Origin: Oceanobacillus_B kapialis
GTDB taxonomy: Bacteria; Bacillota; Bacilli; Bacillales; Amphibacillaceae
Assembly: GCF_042685265.1 (NCBI RefSeq)
Contig: NZ_JBHUMX010000035.1
Direction: 5' to 3' (one strand)
DNA: 64,000 nucleotides
Shown here: in pieces, positions 46,060 to 55,493 of the stretch
Position numbering within the stretch: the first letter of the stretch is position 1
Layout: each line of letters begins with the position of its first letter
Notes under the pieces: model-generated
What the model was told of the DNA's origin: nothing
Seen by the model: the letters and a program-made list of their open reading frames with translations, nothing else
Database searches by the model: none
Program-made: the position numbers and the translations under genes

Positions 46060-47277
46060 TTAGTAAAAAATATTAAATTTACCCTTTTTCATTAAAAGGC
46101 TAGGTCCTCCTAGCTTTAATAGATAACGATTATCGCTCATTTTTTTCATAAAAGTAGCTTTCCAGCCAAACAACTTATATTGATTAAACAGAACAGCAAT
46201 CCCATCATTATGTCCTAAGGACGCAATTGTCCCTAATAATTTTGGTGTGAATTCTTCTAATTCTTTTTCATTAATAAGAGCTTTTACATTATGCGCAACA
46301 GTTGTTGATTGTTGTATAGCGATCTGTGCCGTAGGAGGAAAGGGTCTACCTGTTTCCGGGTTCATGATTAAAGCACAATCACCGATGACAAAGACATCAT
46401 CGTAGTCCGGTGTCCGCATATCTTTTCGAACTTCAACTTTTCCACGATTTGTAATAAAACCAGAATTCTCTACGATAGAGTTAGCTTTCACACCTGCTGC
46501 CCAAATAGTTGTCATGGTTGGAATTTCCACAAGTCTTCCATCTTTTTCATACGTCACTTTGTCAGCAGTACACTCTTTTAATAAGGCCCCTGTTACAAAT
46601 TCCACCCCTCGAGACTCTAGAGAATTCATTGCATATTCCACCAATTGTGGATCAAATCCTGGTAAGACAGTTGGAGATCCTTCAATATTAATTATTCGAA
46701 CAAGATGCTTATCAATATCATATTCCTCACAAAGTGCTGGTACACGGTTGGCAATTTCCCCTAGGAACTCAACCCCCGTAAAACCACCTCCGCCAACTAC
46801 AATATTAATTCTGGCTTGGTTTTTTGGCTCTTCATTATGATACCGTGCAAAATTATATTCCAAATGATCTCTAATTAGGCGTGCACTGTTAATATCTCCG
46901 ATGGTAAAGGCATGCTCTTCAAGACCAGGTATACCGAACGTTGCTGCTTCAAACCCTAATCCAATTACCAGTACATCATAATGAAGGTCACCGTTTGCTA
47001 ATTTGACCTTTTTCTCATCCGGCTTTATATTAAGCACATTATCTTGAACAAAGCGTACTCTGTTTAAATTCACAATATCCTTAATCGAAATCCGCGTACG
47101 ATCTTGATGTAAGGTCCCAGCGGCATTTTCATGTAACCATGTTGTCTGGTAATGGTAATCATTTTTATTTACCAGCGTAATATCCGCTTCGTTGATCCCA
47201 ATACTCTTTTGTAGTTTGACTGCCGTCATGATGCCTCCGTAGCCTGCACCCAAAATAACAATATGAGGGTTTTTCAT
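46060..47277 (-). CDS. yumB: Type II NADH dehydrogenase (YumB)
   Basis: 405 residues, single-subunit FAD enzyme that passes NADH electrons to menaquinone without pumping. FAD motif GAGYGGIMTA at 9-18, NAD motif VVGGGGFTGVEFLGE near 169, and VFVIGDCA plus PPTAQIAIQQ near 300-330 are present. Sequence is closer to YumB than to B. subtilis Ndh (YjlD). GGAAGTGAT fits the ATG at 47277; an upstream 5-residue extension is less likely. A hairpin and a Rex-like palindrome lie upstream. Confidence 0.93.
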   Translation of the reverse strand: MKNPHIVILGAGYGGIMTAVKLQKSIGINEADITLVNKNDYHYQTTWLHENAAGTLHQDRTRISIKDIVNLNRVRFVQDNVLNIKPDEKKVKLANGDLHYDVLVIGLGFEAATFGIPGLEEHAFTIGDINSARLIRDHLEYNFARYHNEEPKNQARINIVVGGGGFTGVEFLGEIANRVPALCEEYDIDKHLVRIINIEGSPTVLPGFDPQLVEYAMNSLESRGVEFVTGALLKECTADKVTYEKDGRLVEIPTMTTIWAAGVKANSIVENSGFITNRGKVEVRKDMRTPDYDDVFVIGDCALIMNPETGRPFPPTAQIAIQQSTTVAHNVKALINEKELEEFTPKLLGTIASLGHNDGIAVLFNQYKLFGWKATFMKKMSDNRYLLKLGGPSLLMKKGKFNIFY

Positions 47278-47420
47278 GAATATCACTTCCATTTATGATT
47301 TTCTATTTAATTCGTTATGTTTAATATTTCTTTATTACGTTACCAAATCAAAGTAACTCGACATCGTTATTTTAGAGATGTAATTCTTTCTGTATAGATG
47401 CTTTAAAAGATCGTCATACT

Positions 47421-47465
47421 AAAAAAAGCATGCTCGCATCGTAGTAGGCGGGATTCCCCATGCCC
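47421..47465 (-). terminator. Structured terminator-like hairpin in the yumB leader
   Basis: Minus strand: GCATG closes with CATGC around two small stems (GGGAATCCC and CGC..GCG), followed by seven T residues. It lies 144-188 nt upstream of yumB and 360 nt from yumC, so it ends a leader or small RNA read towards yumB. Confidence 0.55.
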
Positions 47466-47497
47466 TTCCCTAATTGGTTTAACATATTTTTACAAGT

Positions 47498-47515
47498 TTG
47501 TGACAAATTTCACTT
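47498..47515. promoter_or_regulatory. Possible Rex operator upstream of yumB
   Basis: TTGTGACAAATTTCACTT matches the Rex palindrome TTGTGAAnnnnTTCACAA at 11 of 14 defined positions. Rex represses NADH dehydrogenase genes in Bacillus. It lies 221 bp from the start codon. The remaining spacer between yumB and yumC shows no gene. Confidence 0.35.
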
Positions 47516-47828
47516 ACTAGACTACTACTATATATATGCTCTCATTCTATATCCCCGTTAAACTAATCCGTTTCACATCACTGTCAGCATTACGAAAATA
47601 TAATTATTTGTTACATAATTGTAATATAGCACACTAAGTAATAGTATATCTTTCCTTTCAAATTATCAAGCCTTTCTTCTACTTTCTTAATTATCAATTT
47701 ATTAACGCACGTACATAGAGCTTATCGGCGTTAGACCAAATTAGCCTAAGCCACACCAAAGCCTTTTTCAGCCAAGTATGATACGATAGAATTTGATGAG
47801 GAATTAATTGTAATGGAGGTATATAAGC

Positions 47829-48815
47829 ATGACAGAGAAGCTTTATGATGTCACGATTATTGGTGCAGGACCAGTAGGTTTATTCACCGCTTTCTATGGT
47901 GGAATGCGCCAAGCGAGTGTAAAAATTATCGAGAGTTTACCACATACCGGGGGCCAGCTTACTGCCTTGTACCCGGAGAAATATATATATGATGTTGCAG
48001 GATATCCAAAGGTACGTGCACAGGAACTAATTGATAATTTGGAAGAACAAGCAAATATATTTGACCCTACTATTGTTCTTGAACAATCCATTGAAGAAAT
48101 TGAAAGACTGGAAGACGAATCGTTTAAGCTTGTTTCGAATACTGGTGAGATCCACTATACGAAAACCATCATTATAACTGGTGGAAATGGCGCATTTCAG
48201 CCACGACGTTTAGAAGTTGGAAATTGCGAAGAATATGAAGGGGTTAACCTGCACTATCATGTAAAGGATATGAATCAATACAAGGACCAAAATGTTGTTC
48301 TGCTTGGTGGTGGAGATTCAGCAGTTGATTGGGCACTTATGCTTGAACCGATTGCCAAGAAAGTAACACTTGTTCACCGTAGAGATAAGTTTAGAGCACA
48401 TGAACACAGTGTAGAAAAGCTAATGGAATCCAATGTTGAAATTTTAACCCCATTTGTGCCGAATGATATCGTGGCAAGTGACCGAATTGAAAAAGTTTTA
48501 TTTGAAGAAGTAAAAGGGGACAGGCAGGTAGAGCTTGAAGTAGATGCTGTATTGTGTAACTACGGCTTTGTATCATCGCTTGGACCAATTAAAAACTGGG
48601 GATTAGAAATAGAAAAAAATAGCATTGTTGTGAATTCTAAAATGGAAACAAACATTCCAGGAATTTATGCAGCAGGAGATATTTGTACGTATGATGGTAA
48701 AGTAAAACTAATCGCTACAGGATTTGGTGAAGGACCGACAGCGATTAATAATGCGAAACAATACATCGACCCGAAAGCAAGAATTCAGCCGAAGCATTCT
48801 ACTAGTATGTTTTAA
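47829..48815 (+). CDS. yumC: Ferredoxin/flavodoxin-NADP+ reductase YumC
   Basis: 328 residues, thioredoxin-reductase-like FNR without CxxC. FAD motif GAGPVGLF at 12-19, NADPH motif [12 protein letters not shown] near 159, second FAD motif GIYAAGDI near 279. It reduces ferredoxin or flavodoxin from NADPH; B. subtilis YumC is essential. The housekeeping counterpart of the iron-linked paralogue at 16195. AATGGAGG precedes the ATG. Beside yumB as in related genomes. Confidence 0.95.
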   Translation: MTEKLYDVTIIGAGPVGLFTAFYGGMRQASVKIIESLPHTGGQLTALYPEKYIYDVAGYPKVRAQELIDNLEEQANIFDPTIVLEQSIEEIERLEDESFKLVSNTGEIHYTKTIIITGGNGAFQPRRLEVGNCEEYEGVNLHYHVKDMNQYKDQNVVLLGGGDSAVDWALMLEPIAKKVTLVHRRDKFRAHEHSVEKLMESNVEILTPFVPNDIVASDRIEKVLFEEVKGDRQVELEVDAVLCNYGFVSSLGPIKNWGLEIEKNSIVVNSKMETNIPGIYAAGDICTYDGKVKLIATGFGEGPTAINNAKQYIDPKARIQPKHSTSMF

Positions 48816-48840
48816 TGTGCAAACCTTGATTTAACACAAA

Positions 48841-48874
48841 GAAAAGACCAGATCTTAAACGATTTGGTCTTTTC
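48841..48874. terminator. Terminator between yumC and yutM
   Basis: GAAAAGACCAGATC / GATTTGGTCTTTTC hairpin between convergent genes. Confidence 0.82.
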
Positions 48875-48903
48875 TCGATATTTAATTGATATTACCAAAC
48901 TAC

Positions 48904-49260
48904 TTAACAATCCCCTGGTGTTCCTACTTTATCTTTCGTCCTAAACGATGAGCCACAGCCACAGGAAACAATGGCATTCGGATTATCAATACTGAATCCG
49001 CCACCCATCATATTTTGCTTATAATCAATTTTAGTACCCTCTATAATGGGGATATCCTGATTAAAGAAAACTACTGGAACGCCATTTATATCTTCAACTG
49101 TATCAAGTTCTTCATTTATCTCATATTCAAAGCCCAATGAATAGGATAACCCACTACATCCACCGCCTTTGATTCCAAAGCGTAGACGTGCACCAGCGGA
49201 CTCTTCCTTCATCATTTCCTGGATCTGATTTGCCGCATTGTCGCTAATTGTGATAACCAT
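48904..49260 (-). CDS. yutM: A-type iron-sulfur carrier protein (HesB/IscA/SufA family, YutM)
   Basis: 118 residues. The three conserved cysteines are present: Cys35 in GGGCSGLSY and Cys100/Cys102 in SCGCGSSF. It carries and delivers Fe-S clusters or iron. Lies 50 bp downstream of dapF on the same strand and near yuzD and yutI, which suggests a local Fe-S cluster gene group. Confidence 0.95.
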   Translation of the reverse strand: MVITISDNAANQIQEMMKEESAGARLRFGIKGGGCSGLSYSLGFEYEINEELDTVEDINGVPVVFFNQDIPIIEGTKIDYKQNMMGGGFSIDNPNAIVSCGCGSSFRTKDKVGTPGDC

Positions 49261-49310
49261 TCCTTAGACCCTCCTAATCGTAATCATTACCTTTAAGTAT
49301 ACAAAGGAAA

Positions 49311-50189
49311 CTAAGAAGATTCAACTATTTGTTCTCTCCCGTAATAAAAGAGCCCAGAAGCAACCGTCCGAGCCTCCCCACTCATCCAGACCTCTCCATT
49401 TTCCGCCCAGTTAATAACCAGGTCTCCTCCCTGTAAATGCACTGTAACATCCTCTTGGCGAGAAACACGCCCATTTAATGCAGCAGCTACGACTGCCGCA
49501 CAAGCCCCTGTTCCACAAGCTTGTGTAATACCAGAACCTCTCTCCCACACGCGAAAATGAAGTTCCTTTTCGGAAATAACCTGAATAAATTCTACATTTA
49601 CACCTTCAGGGAAACGGGTGTCTTTTTCGATAACTGGCCCAAGCTCATATAGGGGAGCATCTTTTATATCTTCTACAAAAAAGACAGCGTGAGGATTTCC
49701 CATGGATACAGCTGTTACTTTTAAAGACTGATCTTCTACCAAATAGTCCTCGCTAATGACTGCCTCTGTAGCATCCCCTAACATTGGAATGGCTGCTCTC
49801 TGTAAGATAGGTTCTCCCATATTTATTGTTACATAGTCTACGATTCCCTCATTAGGAAAAACCTCTGCTTGGACAATATTTGCTTTTGTTTCAATTTGAA
49901 AAGTAGGCTTGGAGACAATGCCGTTTTCAAAAGCATATTTAGCTGTGCACCGAAGGCCATTGCCACAGCTTTTCCCTTCTGAGCCATCTTTATTAAAAAT
50001 TCGCATCCCGACATCTGCTTTGTCACTCGGATGGATTAAGATCATGCCATCCGAACCAATTCCTCTATGTACATCTGCCATTGCTTTCGCGATTCCTGAC
50101 ATACTTTCTTCTTCCATATAATATTGGAATAAATCCACATATACATAATTGTTTCCTAGGGCGTGCATTTTAGTAAAAGGTATTTCCAT
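49311..50189 (-). CDS. dapF: Diaminopimelate epimerase
   Basis: Converts LL-DAP to meso-DAP for lysine and peptidoglycan synthesis. 292 residues. The two catalytic cysteines are in SCGNGLRC near residue 75 and TQACGTGACA near 225. Start is the ATG (MEIPFTKMHALGNNY) after GAGTGATAGG; a GTG three codons upstream is possible. Only 15 bp follow yuzD on the same strand. Confidence 0.97.
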   Translation of the reverse strand: MEIPFTKMHALGNNYVYVDLFQYYMEEESMSGIAKAMADVHRGIGSDGMILIHPSDKADVGMRIFNKDGSEGKSCGNGLRCTAKYAFENGIVSKPTFQIETKANIVQAEVFPNEGIVDYVTINMGEPILQRAAIPMLGDATEAVISEDYLVEDQSLKVTAVSMGNPHAVFFVEDIKDAPLYELGPVIEKDTRFPEGVNVEFIQVISEKELHFRVWERGSGITQACGTGACAAVVAAALNGRVSRQEDVTVHLQGGDLVINWAENGEVWMSGEARTVASGLFYYGREQIVESS

Positions 50190-50203
50190 TCCTATCACTC
50201 TTT

Positions 50204-50536
50204 CTAGTTAGACTGCAGGGAAAGGCCATTTCGGTCTAACTCCTGGTAAATCGTTTTTAATTTAGGGATTCCTTCCGCAACAAGTTCGTCGTTAACCATT
50301 ACAATTGGGTAAAACAAATCTTCTTCCAGGATTCGTTCCACAAATTGCTGATGAGCTTCTACGGCCGGTGGGTTATTAATATCAATGTATTCATATTGAA
50401 CCTGATCTGTTTTATATTTTCTTCCTATTGCTGCCTGAAGCCATTCATAGGTGTCCTTTGAGCCTGGTGCACCAACACAGCTGGCACAAATCTGGTTTGA
50501 TCCATAAACGGTAATCGTGACTTTTCCGTGCTTCAT
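50204..50536 (-). CDS. yuzD: YuzD family (DUF1462) thioredoxin-like protein
   Basis: 110 residues with N-terminal CASC (Cys17, Cys20) in a VYGSNQICASCVGAPGS motif, and a VDIN/FYPIVMVNDELVAEG thioredoxin-like core. Family of unknown function found next to NifU-type genes; a redox or Fe-S role is inferred. First gene of a minus-strand run yuzD-dapF-yutM and divergent from yutI. Confidence 0.88.
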   Translation of the reverse strand: MKHGKVTITVYGSNQICASCVGAPGSKDTYEWLQAAIGRKYKTDQVQYEYIDINNPPAVEAHQQFVERILEEDLFYPIVMVNDELVAEGIPKLKTIYQELDRNGLSLQSN

Positions 50537-50687
50537 TAAAAGCCCCCCTTTTTCGGTTACTTATATTTTACAAAATGTTTGATTAAAGATAAAATATAAG
50601 TAACTGATCTAGGATAAAACATAAATTCAGATAGATTTTTACATGATTTCGTTTTATAATGATGATAAGGAAAGGAGAAGATGGATA

Positions 50688-50912
50688 ATGCAAGAACAGG
50701 TTCAGGAAGTTTTAAACAAGCTGCGCCCTTTTCTACTGCGTGATGGTGGAGATGTGGAACTAGTTGATGTCGATGACAATGGCATTGTACTTCTTCGTCT
50801 TATGGGTGCATGTGGCAATTGTCCAAGTTCTACGATTACATTAAAAGCAGGTATTGAACGCGCCCTAATGGCTGAAGTGCCAGGCGTAACAGAAATTGAA
50901 CAAGTATTTTAA
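50688..50912 (+). CDS. yutI: NifU-like (Nfu) iron-sulfur scaffold YutI
   Basis: 74 residues, the C-terminal NifU domain alone, with Cys42 and Cys45 in GACGNCPSS binding a transferable [4Fe-4S] cluster. In B. subtilis YutI is an Nfu-type carrier. AAAGGAGAAG precedes it; the ATG at 50681 is out of frame, so 50688 is used. Terminator follows. Confidence 0.94.
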   Translation: MQEQVQEVLNKLRPFLLRDGGDVELVDVDDNGIVLLRLMGACGNCPSSTITLKAGIERALMAEVPGVTEIEQVF

Positions 50913-50936
50913 TGCAAAAAAGATATAGTAGGAAGT

Positions 50937-50964
50937 AAAGGCAGACATTACGTCTGCCTTTTTT
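50937..50964. terminator. Terminator between yutI and the hydroxyacid dehydrogenase
   Basis: AAAGGCAGAC / GTCTGCCTTTTTT. Confidence 0.92.
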
Positions 50965-50968
50965 ATAT

Positions 50969-51936
50969 TCACTGTTTCACTTCTGTTATGGCACCTTTTC
51001 CTTGATGAACGCTCTTCACATTATCAAGACAAAGTTGCAACATTTTGGTTCTTGTTTCTACACTTGCTGAGCCAATATGTGGCAAACAAACCACATTTGT
51101 TTTATTTAGTAACGGATGTTCAGAATTAATTGGTTCTTCTGCGAATACATCAAGGCCTACTGCAGCAACCTCTTTTGCTTCAATTGCTTCCAGTAAGGCA
51201 CTTTCATCGACAACACTTCCACGAGATATGTTAACAAATACAGCAGTTTGTTTCATTTTACGAAATGCTTCCAAATTAAACATATGCTTTGTCTCTTCAG
51301 TAGCTGGGACTACAGATATGACAAAGTCAGCCTTTTCCAGCAACTTCGTAAACGAAACATAAGTAGCACCAATTCTTTTCTCCGCTTCTTCTTTCCGAGA
51401 TCGATTATGATATAAAATGTCCATACCAAATCCTTTAGCTCTTCTTGCAATGGCTTCCCCTATTCTACCCATGCCAACAATACCGATTGTTTTACCATGA
51501 ACGTCGTTTCCAGCTAATAAATATGGTGACCAGTTTTTCCATTTATCTGCCTTTATATATTGGTTGGCCTCCACAATTCTTCTTGCACTTGCCAGTAGAA
51601 GCGCAAACCCTAAATCGGCAGTGGATTCTGTTAATACTCCTGGAGTGTTTGTGACTACAACCCTCGCTTTAGCCGCTTCTTTTAGGTCAATGTTATCGTA
51701 ACCTACCGCCAAATTAGCAACAACTTGAAGTGTTTTTCCCGTACCGAATACTTCCTTATCCATTTTGTCGCTCAGCATACAAATAATTGCCTGCGAATCT
51801 GATACCTCTCTTAGAAGTATCTCTCTTGGGACTGGTTCCTCTTCTTTATGCCACATATCAACTGTAAAGTACTCTCTATAAGGGGCTATCACTTCCTCAG
51901 GAACCCTTCTAGTTATATAGAGCTTTGGCTTCTTCA
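50969..51936 (-). CDS. D-2-hydroxyacid dehydrogenase, glyoxylate/hydroxypyruvate reductase-like
   Basis: 322 residues. NAD(P)-binding GIVGMGRIGEA near 152, catalytic Arg in NISRGSVVDE near 238, Glu near 266 and His in LPHIGSAS near 287. The closest class is GRHPR/D-glycerate dehydrogenase; the true substrate cannot be read. The start is the ATG after GGGAGGGGTGGGGCG, which leaves a 24-bp gap to yutH. Probably co-transcribed with yutH. Confidence 0.92.
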
Positions 51937-51960
51937 TCGCCCCACCCCTCCCATTTGTTG

Positions 51961-52929
51961 TTACAGCCAGTGTAACACAGGGATTTGTAAAGAGGTATAA
52001 TCCAACCCGTCCCAATTATAAAACTCTCGGAGATTCTTTTGGTATTCCTCCTGTATGGTTAGTAAGCTAGAGAATTCGAAATAAGCGTCCTCAAGCGCCT
52101 GCCCCCGCATGACCGTATCGAAATGGTCAAAAAAATGGACAGGATACAAAAGCCTAGCGTACAAAAGACGCCAACTGAAAATAGATAACGGCCTTTCTGT
52201 CTGATAATCACGTAAAAATGCAATGACCTCCTCTAGGGGAGTATTGCTTAAAAGCAGGCTTCTTACGTATTCTGCTAAATCACGTACGGGGTGATCAAAT
52301 ACAATATCATCTAACCAGATGATGGATTTTTGCAGGTTATCACTATAGCGATTAAAACAAATTGTACCCTGATCCGTTTCATCAAACCTGCTCTCCCGTT
52401 CGCTTTCCTGCAAATATTGGATAGCATTCTCACTTAAACCAATTAGGTATGGCAATGTATCCATTACCAAACGGAAGTAATCATTTGGTGTTTCTTTCGC
52501 AGCGATAGGGATATGCTTTTCATAGGCTTCTAGTTTCTCAATCCATAAGGTTTTCCATTGCCCATAACTCGAAACCTGCTGTGGCTCAAAGCTATAAAGG
52601 CTACCTAATGTATGAAAGGATGCTAGAGCCAGCCCGCTGCTTCCTCTTTTGGTATGATTCAGCTGCTGAGCCATGAGGACCATATACGTTCTATTATCAA
52701 ATTCCGTAAACCAATCCCCGTTTACACTTGCAACAGGAATCGCAGTATGCTGATAGTTATTTTCTAACAAATAGTAAGCTAGCGCTGCCTGTTCCATATG
52801 AATAATTTCCCTGTTATCAGAGGAGATGGTAAAATAAACATATTCGTCTTGTTTGTAACCATCTCTTCCAGCTAATACTACTTTCTCATTTGCTTGGATA
52901 TTATAATGTGTGGAAAGCATGGTTTCCAT
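51961..52929 (-). CDS. yutH: Spore coat-associated protein YutH (CotS-like kinase fold)
   Basis: About 322 residues of the CotS/YutH group, which share a degenerate aminoglycoside-phosphotransferase fold. NRYSDNLQKSIIWLDDIVFDHPVRDLAEYVRSLL near 195-228 corresponds to the kinase-like catalytic region, in which the catalytic HGD is replaced. A spore coat role is inferred from B. subtilis YutH. Start uncertain: ATG at 52929 or TTG/GTG codons upstream after AAAGGGTG. Confidence 0.85.
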   Translation of the reverse strand: METMLSTHYNIQANEKVVLAGRDGYKQDEYVYFTISSDNREIIHMEQAALAYYLLENNYQHTAIPVASVNGDWFTEFDNRTYMVLMAQQLNHTKRGSSGLALASFHTLGSLYSFEPQQVSSYGQWKTLWIEKLEAYEKHIPIAAKETPNDYFRLVMDTLPYLIGLSENAIQYLQESERESRFDETDQGTICFNRYSDNLQKSIIWLDDIVFDHPVRDLAEYVRSLLLSNTPLEEVIAFLRDYQTERPLSIFSWRLLYARLLYPVHFFDHFDTVMRGQALEDAYFEFSSLLTIQEEYQKNLREFYNWDGLDYTSLQIPVLHWL

Positions 52930-53095
52930 TGACAATATGATCACACCCTTTGCTAGTTCTGAAAGTTACATCTGCTCCCTTTTATCAATATGGGAAACCG
53001 CAAGGAACATTCAGCTCCTCTTTGGCAAGATTAGTACTAATGTATGTATTAAAAGGTAAATTCTTAACCAAATTTAAAAGGAAAAGGTGATGGAC

Positions 53096-53608
53096 ATGGA
53101 TGAAAATACGAATCAAAGTGAATTGGAACTAAAGGCAAGGCAATGGCTTACCCAACGCGGGGTTACCCTGGACGATATTGCTGAACTGGTATATTATTTA
53201 CAATCAAAATACCACGAGGATTTGAGCATGGAGGTTTGCAGGGAGAATGTAGATAGAGTTTTAACAAAAAGGGAAGTCCAAAACGCGATCCTTACAGGAA
53301 TCCAACTAGACGTGCTCGCAGAACAGAAGAAGCTCGATCAGCCATTGCAAAAAACAATTGAAACCGATGAAAGTTTATATGGGGTCGATGAAATTATTGC
53401 CTTATCTATCGTGAACGTTTACGGTTCTATTGGGTTTACGAACTATGGGTATATTGATAAACAAAAGCCAGGAATCTTAAAGAAATTAAATGATAAATCC
53501 ACAGGAGAATGTCACACGTTCCTCGACGACATTGTTGGCGCTATTGCCGCTGCTGCCTCAAGCAGACTAGCACACGGTTCAGCTGATGATAAATTGATCG
53601 ACGAATAA
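53096..53608 (+). CDS. yutG: Phosphatidylglycerophosphatase A-like protein YutG
   Basis: 170 residues of the PgpA-like YutG family. The metal-binding acidic residues appear as TLDDIAELV and YGVDEIIALSIVN, with the C-terminal FLDDIVGAIAAAAS segment. The E. coli relative dephosphorylates phosphatidylglycerophosphate; YutG lacks obvious membrane helices, so its substrate is unsure. AAGGTGAT precedes the ATG used; GTG 53087 and ATG 53090 are alternatives. Confidence 0.88.
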   Translation: MDENTNQSELELKARQWLTQRGVTLDDIAELVYYLQSKYHEDLSMEVCRENVDRVLTKREVQNAILTGIQLDVLAEQKKLDQPLQKTIETDESLYGVDEIIALSIVNVYGSIGFTNYGYIDKQKPGILKKLNDKSTGECHTFLDDIVGAIAAAASSRLAHGSADDKLIDE

Positions 53609-53642
53609 AATACATTGTCCAAACGTCATTATATGAGATAAA

Positions 53643-53677
53643 GCAGGAGGCCCTTCAACTAGGGCCTCCTGCTTCTT
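53643..53677. terminator. Terminator between yutG and yutF
   Basis: GCAGGAGGCCCT / AGGGCCTCCTGC, six-nt loop, TTCTTT tail. Confidence 0.9.
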
Positions 53678-53692
53678 TGCTACTAATTAGTA

Positions 53693-54466
53693 TTAATTAT
53701 TCTCCACCCATTCTTTTAAGCTGTGTACATAGTAAGTCGGTTTTTTCGCAAAGTGCTCCATATGTGCAAACGGTGTGACCCCGGTGAACACCATCAGCGT
53801 ATCAAGGCCAGCTCGTATACCTGCTTGTATATCTGTTTCGTAATTGTCTCCAACCATAATAGTCTCTTCTTTTGTGGTCCCTAGAATCTCTAATGCCTGC
53901 TCCATAATAATTTTCTCCGGTTTTCCGATAAAAATCGGAGAGACACCTGTACTAACTGAAATAACAGATGTAAGTGAGCCATTACCCGGGAGCAGCCCTC
54001 TCTCAGTAGGAATGGCTACATCGCCATTGGTAGAAATAAAGGTCGCACCATTACGTACAGCTAAACAGGCCTTCGCTAGCTTTTCATAGGTGATGTGCCG
54101 ATCAATACCAATAACTACGACATCACAGTGCTCGTCATTAGATACCGTTAATCCCTCTGCTTCTATAGCTGCTTTAACACCTTCTTCTCCTATAACATAA
54201 CAGGAGGCATTTTCATTTAACTCTTTTATATACTTCGCTGTAGCCAAGCTTGTTGTAACAACGTGATCAGGTGAAGCATGTATTCCAAATTGATTAAGTT
54301 TGAAGGCCACATCAGCTTGAGTCTTGGAGGAATTATTTGTCACGAATAGATAGGGAATATCCTTTGTACGTAAGTGCTCAATAAAACCAGCAGCATCTGC
54401 GATAGGCTCTTCTCCTAAATACATCGTACCGTCTAGATCAATTAAATATCCTTTATAACTTTTCAT
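53693..54466 (-). CDS. yutF: HAD-family phosphatase YutF (NagD/TIGR01457 type)
   Basis: 257 residues. HAD motif I DLDGTMYLG at 11-19, motif II FVTNNSS near 41, and the C-terminal MVGDNYETDIQAGIRAG motif IV. NagD-like sugar-phosphate or nucleotide phosphatase; substrate unknown. AGAAAGGAAG precedes the ATG. Convergent with yutG and 39 bp from yutE. Confidence 0.93.
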   Translation of the reverse strand: MKSYKGYLIDLDGTMYLGEEPIADAAGFIEHLRTKDIPYLFVTNNSSKTQADVAFKLNQFGIHASPDHVVTTSLATAKYIKELNENASCYVIGEEGVKAAIEAEGLTVSNDEHCDVVVIGIDRHITYEKLAKACLAVRNGATFISTNGDVAIPTERGLLPGNGSLTSVISVSTGVSPIFIGKPEKIIMEQALEILGTTKEETIMVGDNYETDIQAGIRAGLDTLMVFTGVTPFAHMEHFAKKPTYYVHSLKEWVENN

Positions 54467-54505
54467 ATTTGGCTTCCTTTCTTCTAACTAGCAATACAAA
54501 TACTT

Positions 54506-54946
54506 TTATCCTTCATTTGAAAAAGCATTTGCCACACCGAGCTCATTATCTAAATAAGTGCGAACATGTTGGGAAAACTTACTTAATTGAGGCAGGCTTT
54601 GCTCAAACGTCTGGTAAATCACTTCATGATCCACATTCAGATAGTCTACTACCAGCATTTTCCTTAAGCCAATAATTCGCTTGTATTCGTCTCCTTCTGT
54701 TTCTGGCAATACTTTTTCATCAAGCAATATATCAATAATATCCTCATAGCTTCCTGGATCGCGCATGATAAACCCATCAATCATCATATTTCCTACGTCT
54801 AGAATCGCTTCAATGGAAATATGGCTGATTCTTTCTATAGCCATTTTCTGTTGAAAGGAATTGATACGGATCTCTTTCATTTCTGCTAACATTTTGTCTA
54901 AGTATGTAAGACGTTGCTCTATTTTACTTCGGTCTACAAAATACAT
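54506..54946 (-). CDS. yutE: DUF86/HepT-like protein YutE (degenerate RX4HXY)
   Basis: 146 residues, all-alpha, HepT-like. The HepT toxin motif RX4HXY aligns with R95-KMLV-V100-D-Y102: the arginine and tyrosine are kept but the histidine is valine. No MntA-type nucleotidyltransferase antitoxin is adjacent, so it is probably not an active toxin pair. Function unknown; B. subtilis also has it in the yut cluster. Confidence 0.87.
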   Translation of the reverse strand: MYFVDRSKIEQRLTYLDKMLAEMKEIRINSFQQKMAIERISHISIEAILDVGNMMIDGFIMRDPGSYEDIIDILLDEKVLPETEGDEYKRIIGLRKMLVVDYLNVDHEVIYQTFEQSLPQLSKFSQHVRTYLDNELGVANAFSNEG

Positions 54947-55080
54947 ATCCCTGACTCCTTTAAAATGGTTATAAGTAACAGCTATGCTATCTAGTATTAT
55001 TTTAGCATATTACACATGCTATCAAGATACAAACATGTTATAGTTAAGAAAATGTCAAAATAATGGAAAAGAGGGGTCGT

Positions 55081-55350
55081 ATGGGACAGAAGTTTGAAAT
55101 ACTAAAAGATGAGACGAAAACCAAGGAATTAAGGTATATTAGTTTTATGGGCAATTACCAACGGTATGATTTTGCCTTAATGAAACATGAAGAAAACCCT
55201 GAAAAAATGGTAGTCATTCACCTGCAGAAGAATCGCTTTATCGTACTAGGAAAAGAAGATCTCGATAACCAACGCAATATTGAACATTTCCTACAAGAAA
55301 CTGCAATGGAAGCAGATGAAGTACGAACATTTTTAAAAGAGATATTATAA
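55081..55350 (+). CDS. DUF3055/SAV0927-like protein
   Basis: 89 residues, soluble, alpha/beta: ELRYISFMGNYQRYDFALMKH, KMVVIHLQKNRFIVLGKEDL and a C-terminal helix EVRTFLKEIL. It looks like DUF3055, of unknown function. AGAGGGG precedes the ATG used; a start six codons upstream lacks a ribosome site. The TAA stop runs straight into family A repeat copy 4. Confidence 0.75.
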   Translation: MGQKFEILKDETKTKELRYISFMGNYQRYDFALMKHEENPEKMVVIHLQKNRFIVLGKEDLDNQRNIEHFLQETAMEADEVRTFLKEIL

Positions 55351-55459
55351 AGTGACACTTCATTTGGGGGTTTTCCTTCCTCCTCACCAAAAGTGAATGA
55401 ATCGGACCTTAACTGGCTGTTGATCCCGGGGGTCTTACTGCCGTTAAGGAAGAATAAAA
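55349..55459 (+). repeat. Family A repeat, copy 4 (full length)
   Basis: AAAGTGACACTTCATTTGGG ... ATGAATCGGACCTTAACTGGC ... GATCCCGGGGGTCTTACTGCC and GTTAAGGAAGAATAAAAG. The stem CCTTAACTGGC / GCC-GTTAAGG is clear. It fills most of the gap between the DUF3055 gene and the amidase gene. Confidence 0.8.
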
Positions 55460-55493
55460 GTTAACAGATACCTTACCTAAGGAGAAAATGAAA

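Noticed and set aside
54506..54946. HepT-MntA toxin-antitoxin system
   Set aside because: No nucleotidyltransferase gene adjoins, the key His is missing, and the gene is a conserved housekeeping yut locus member.
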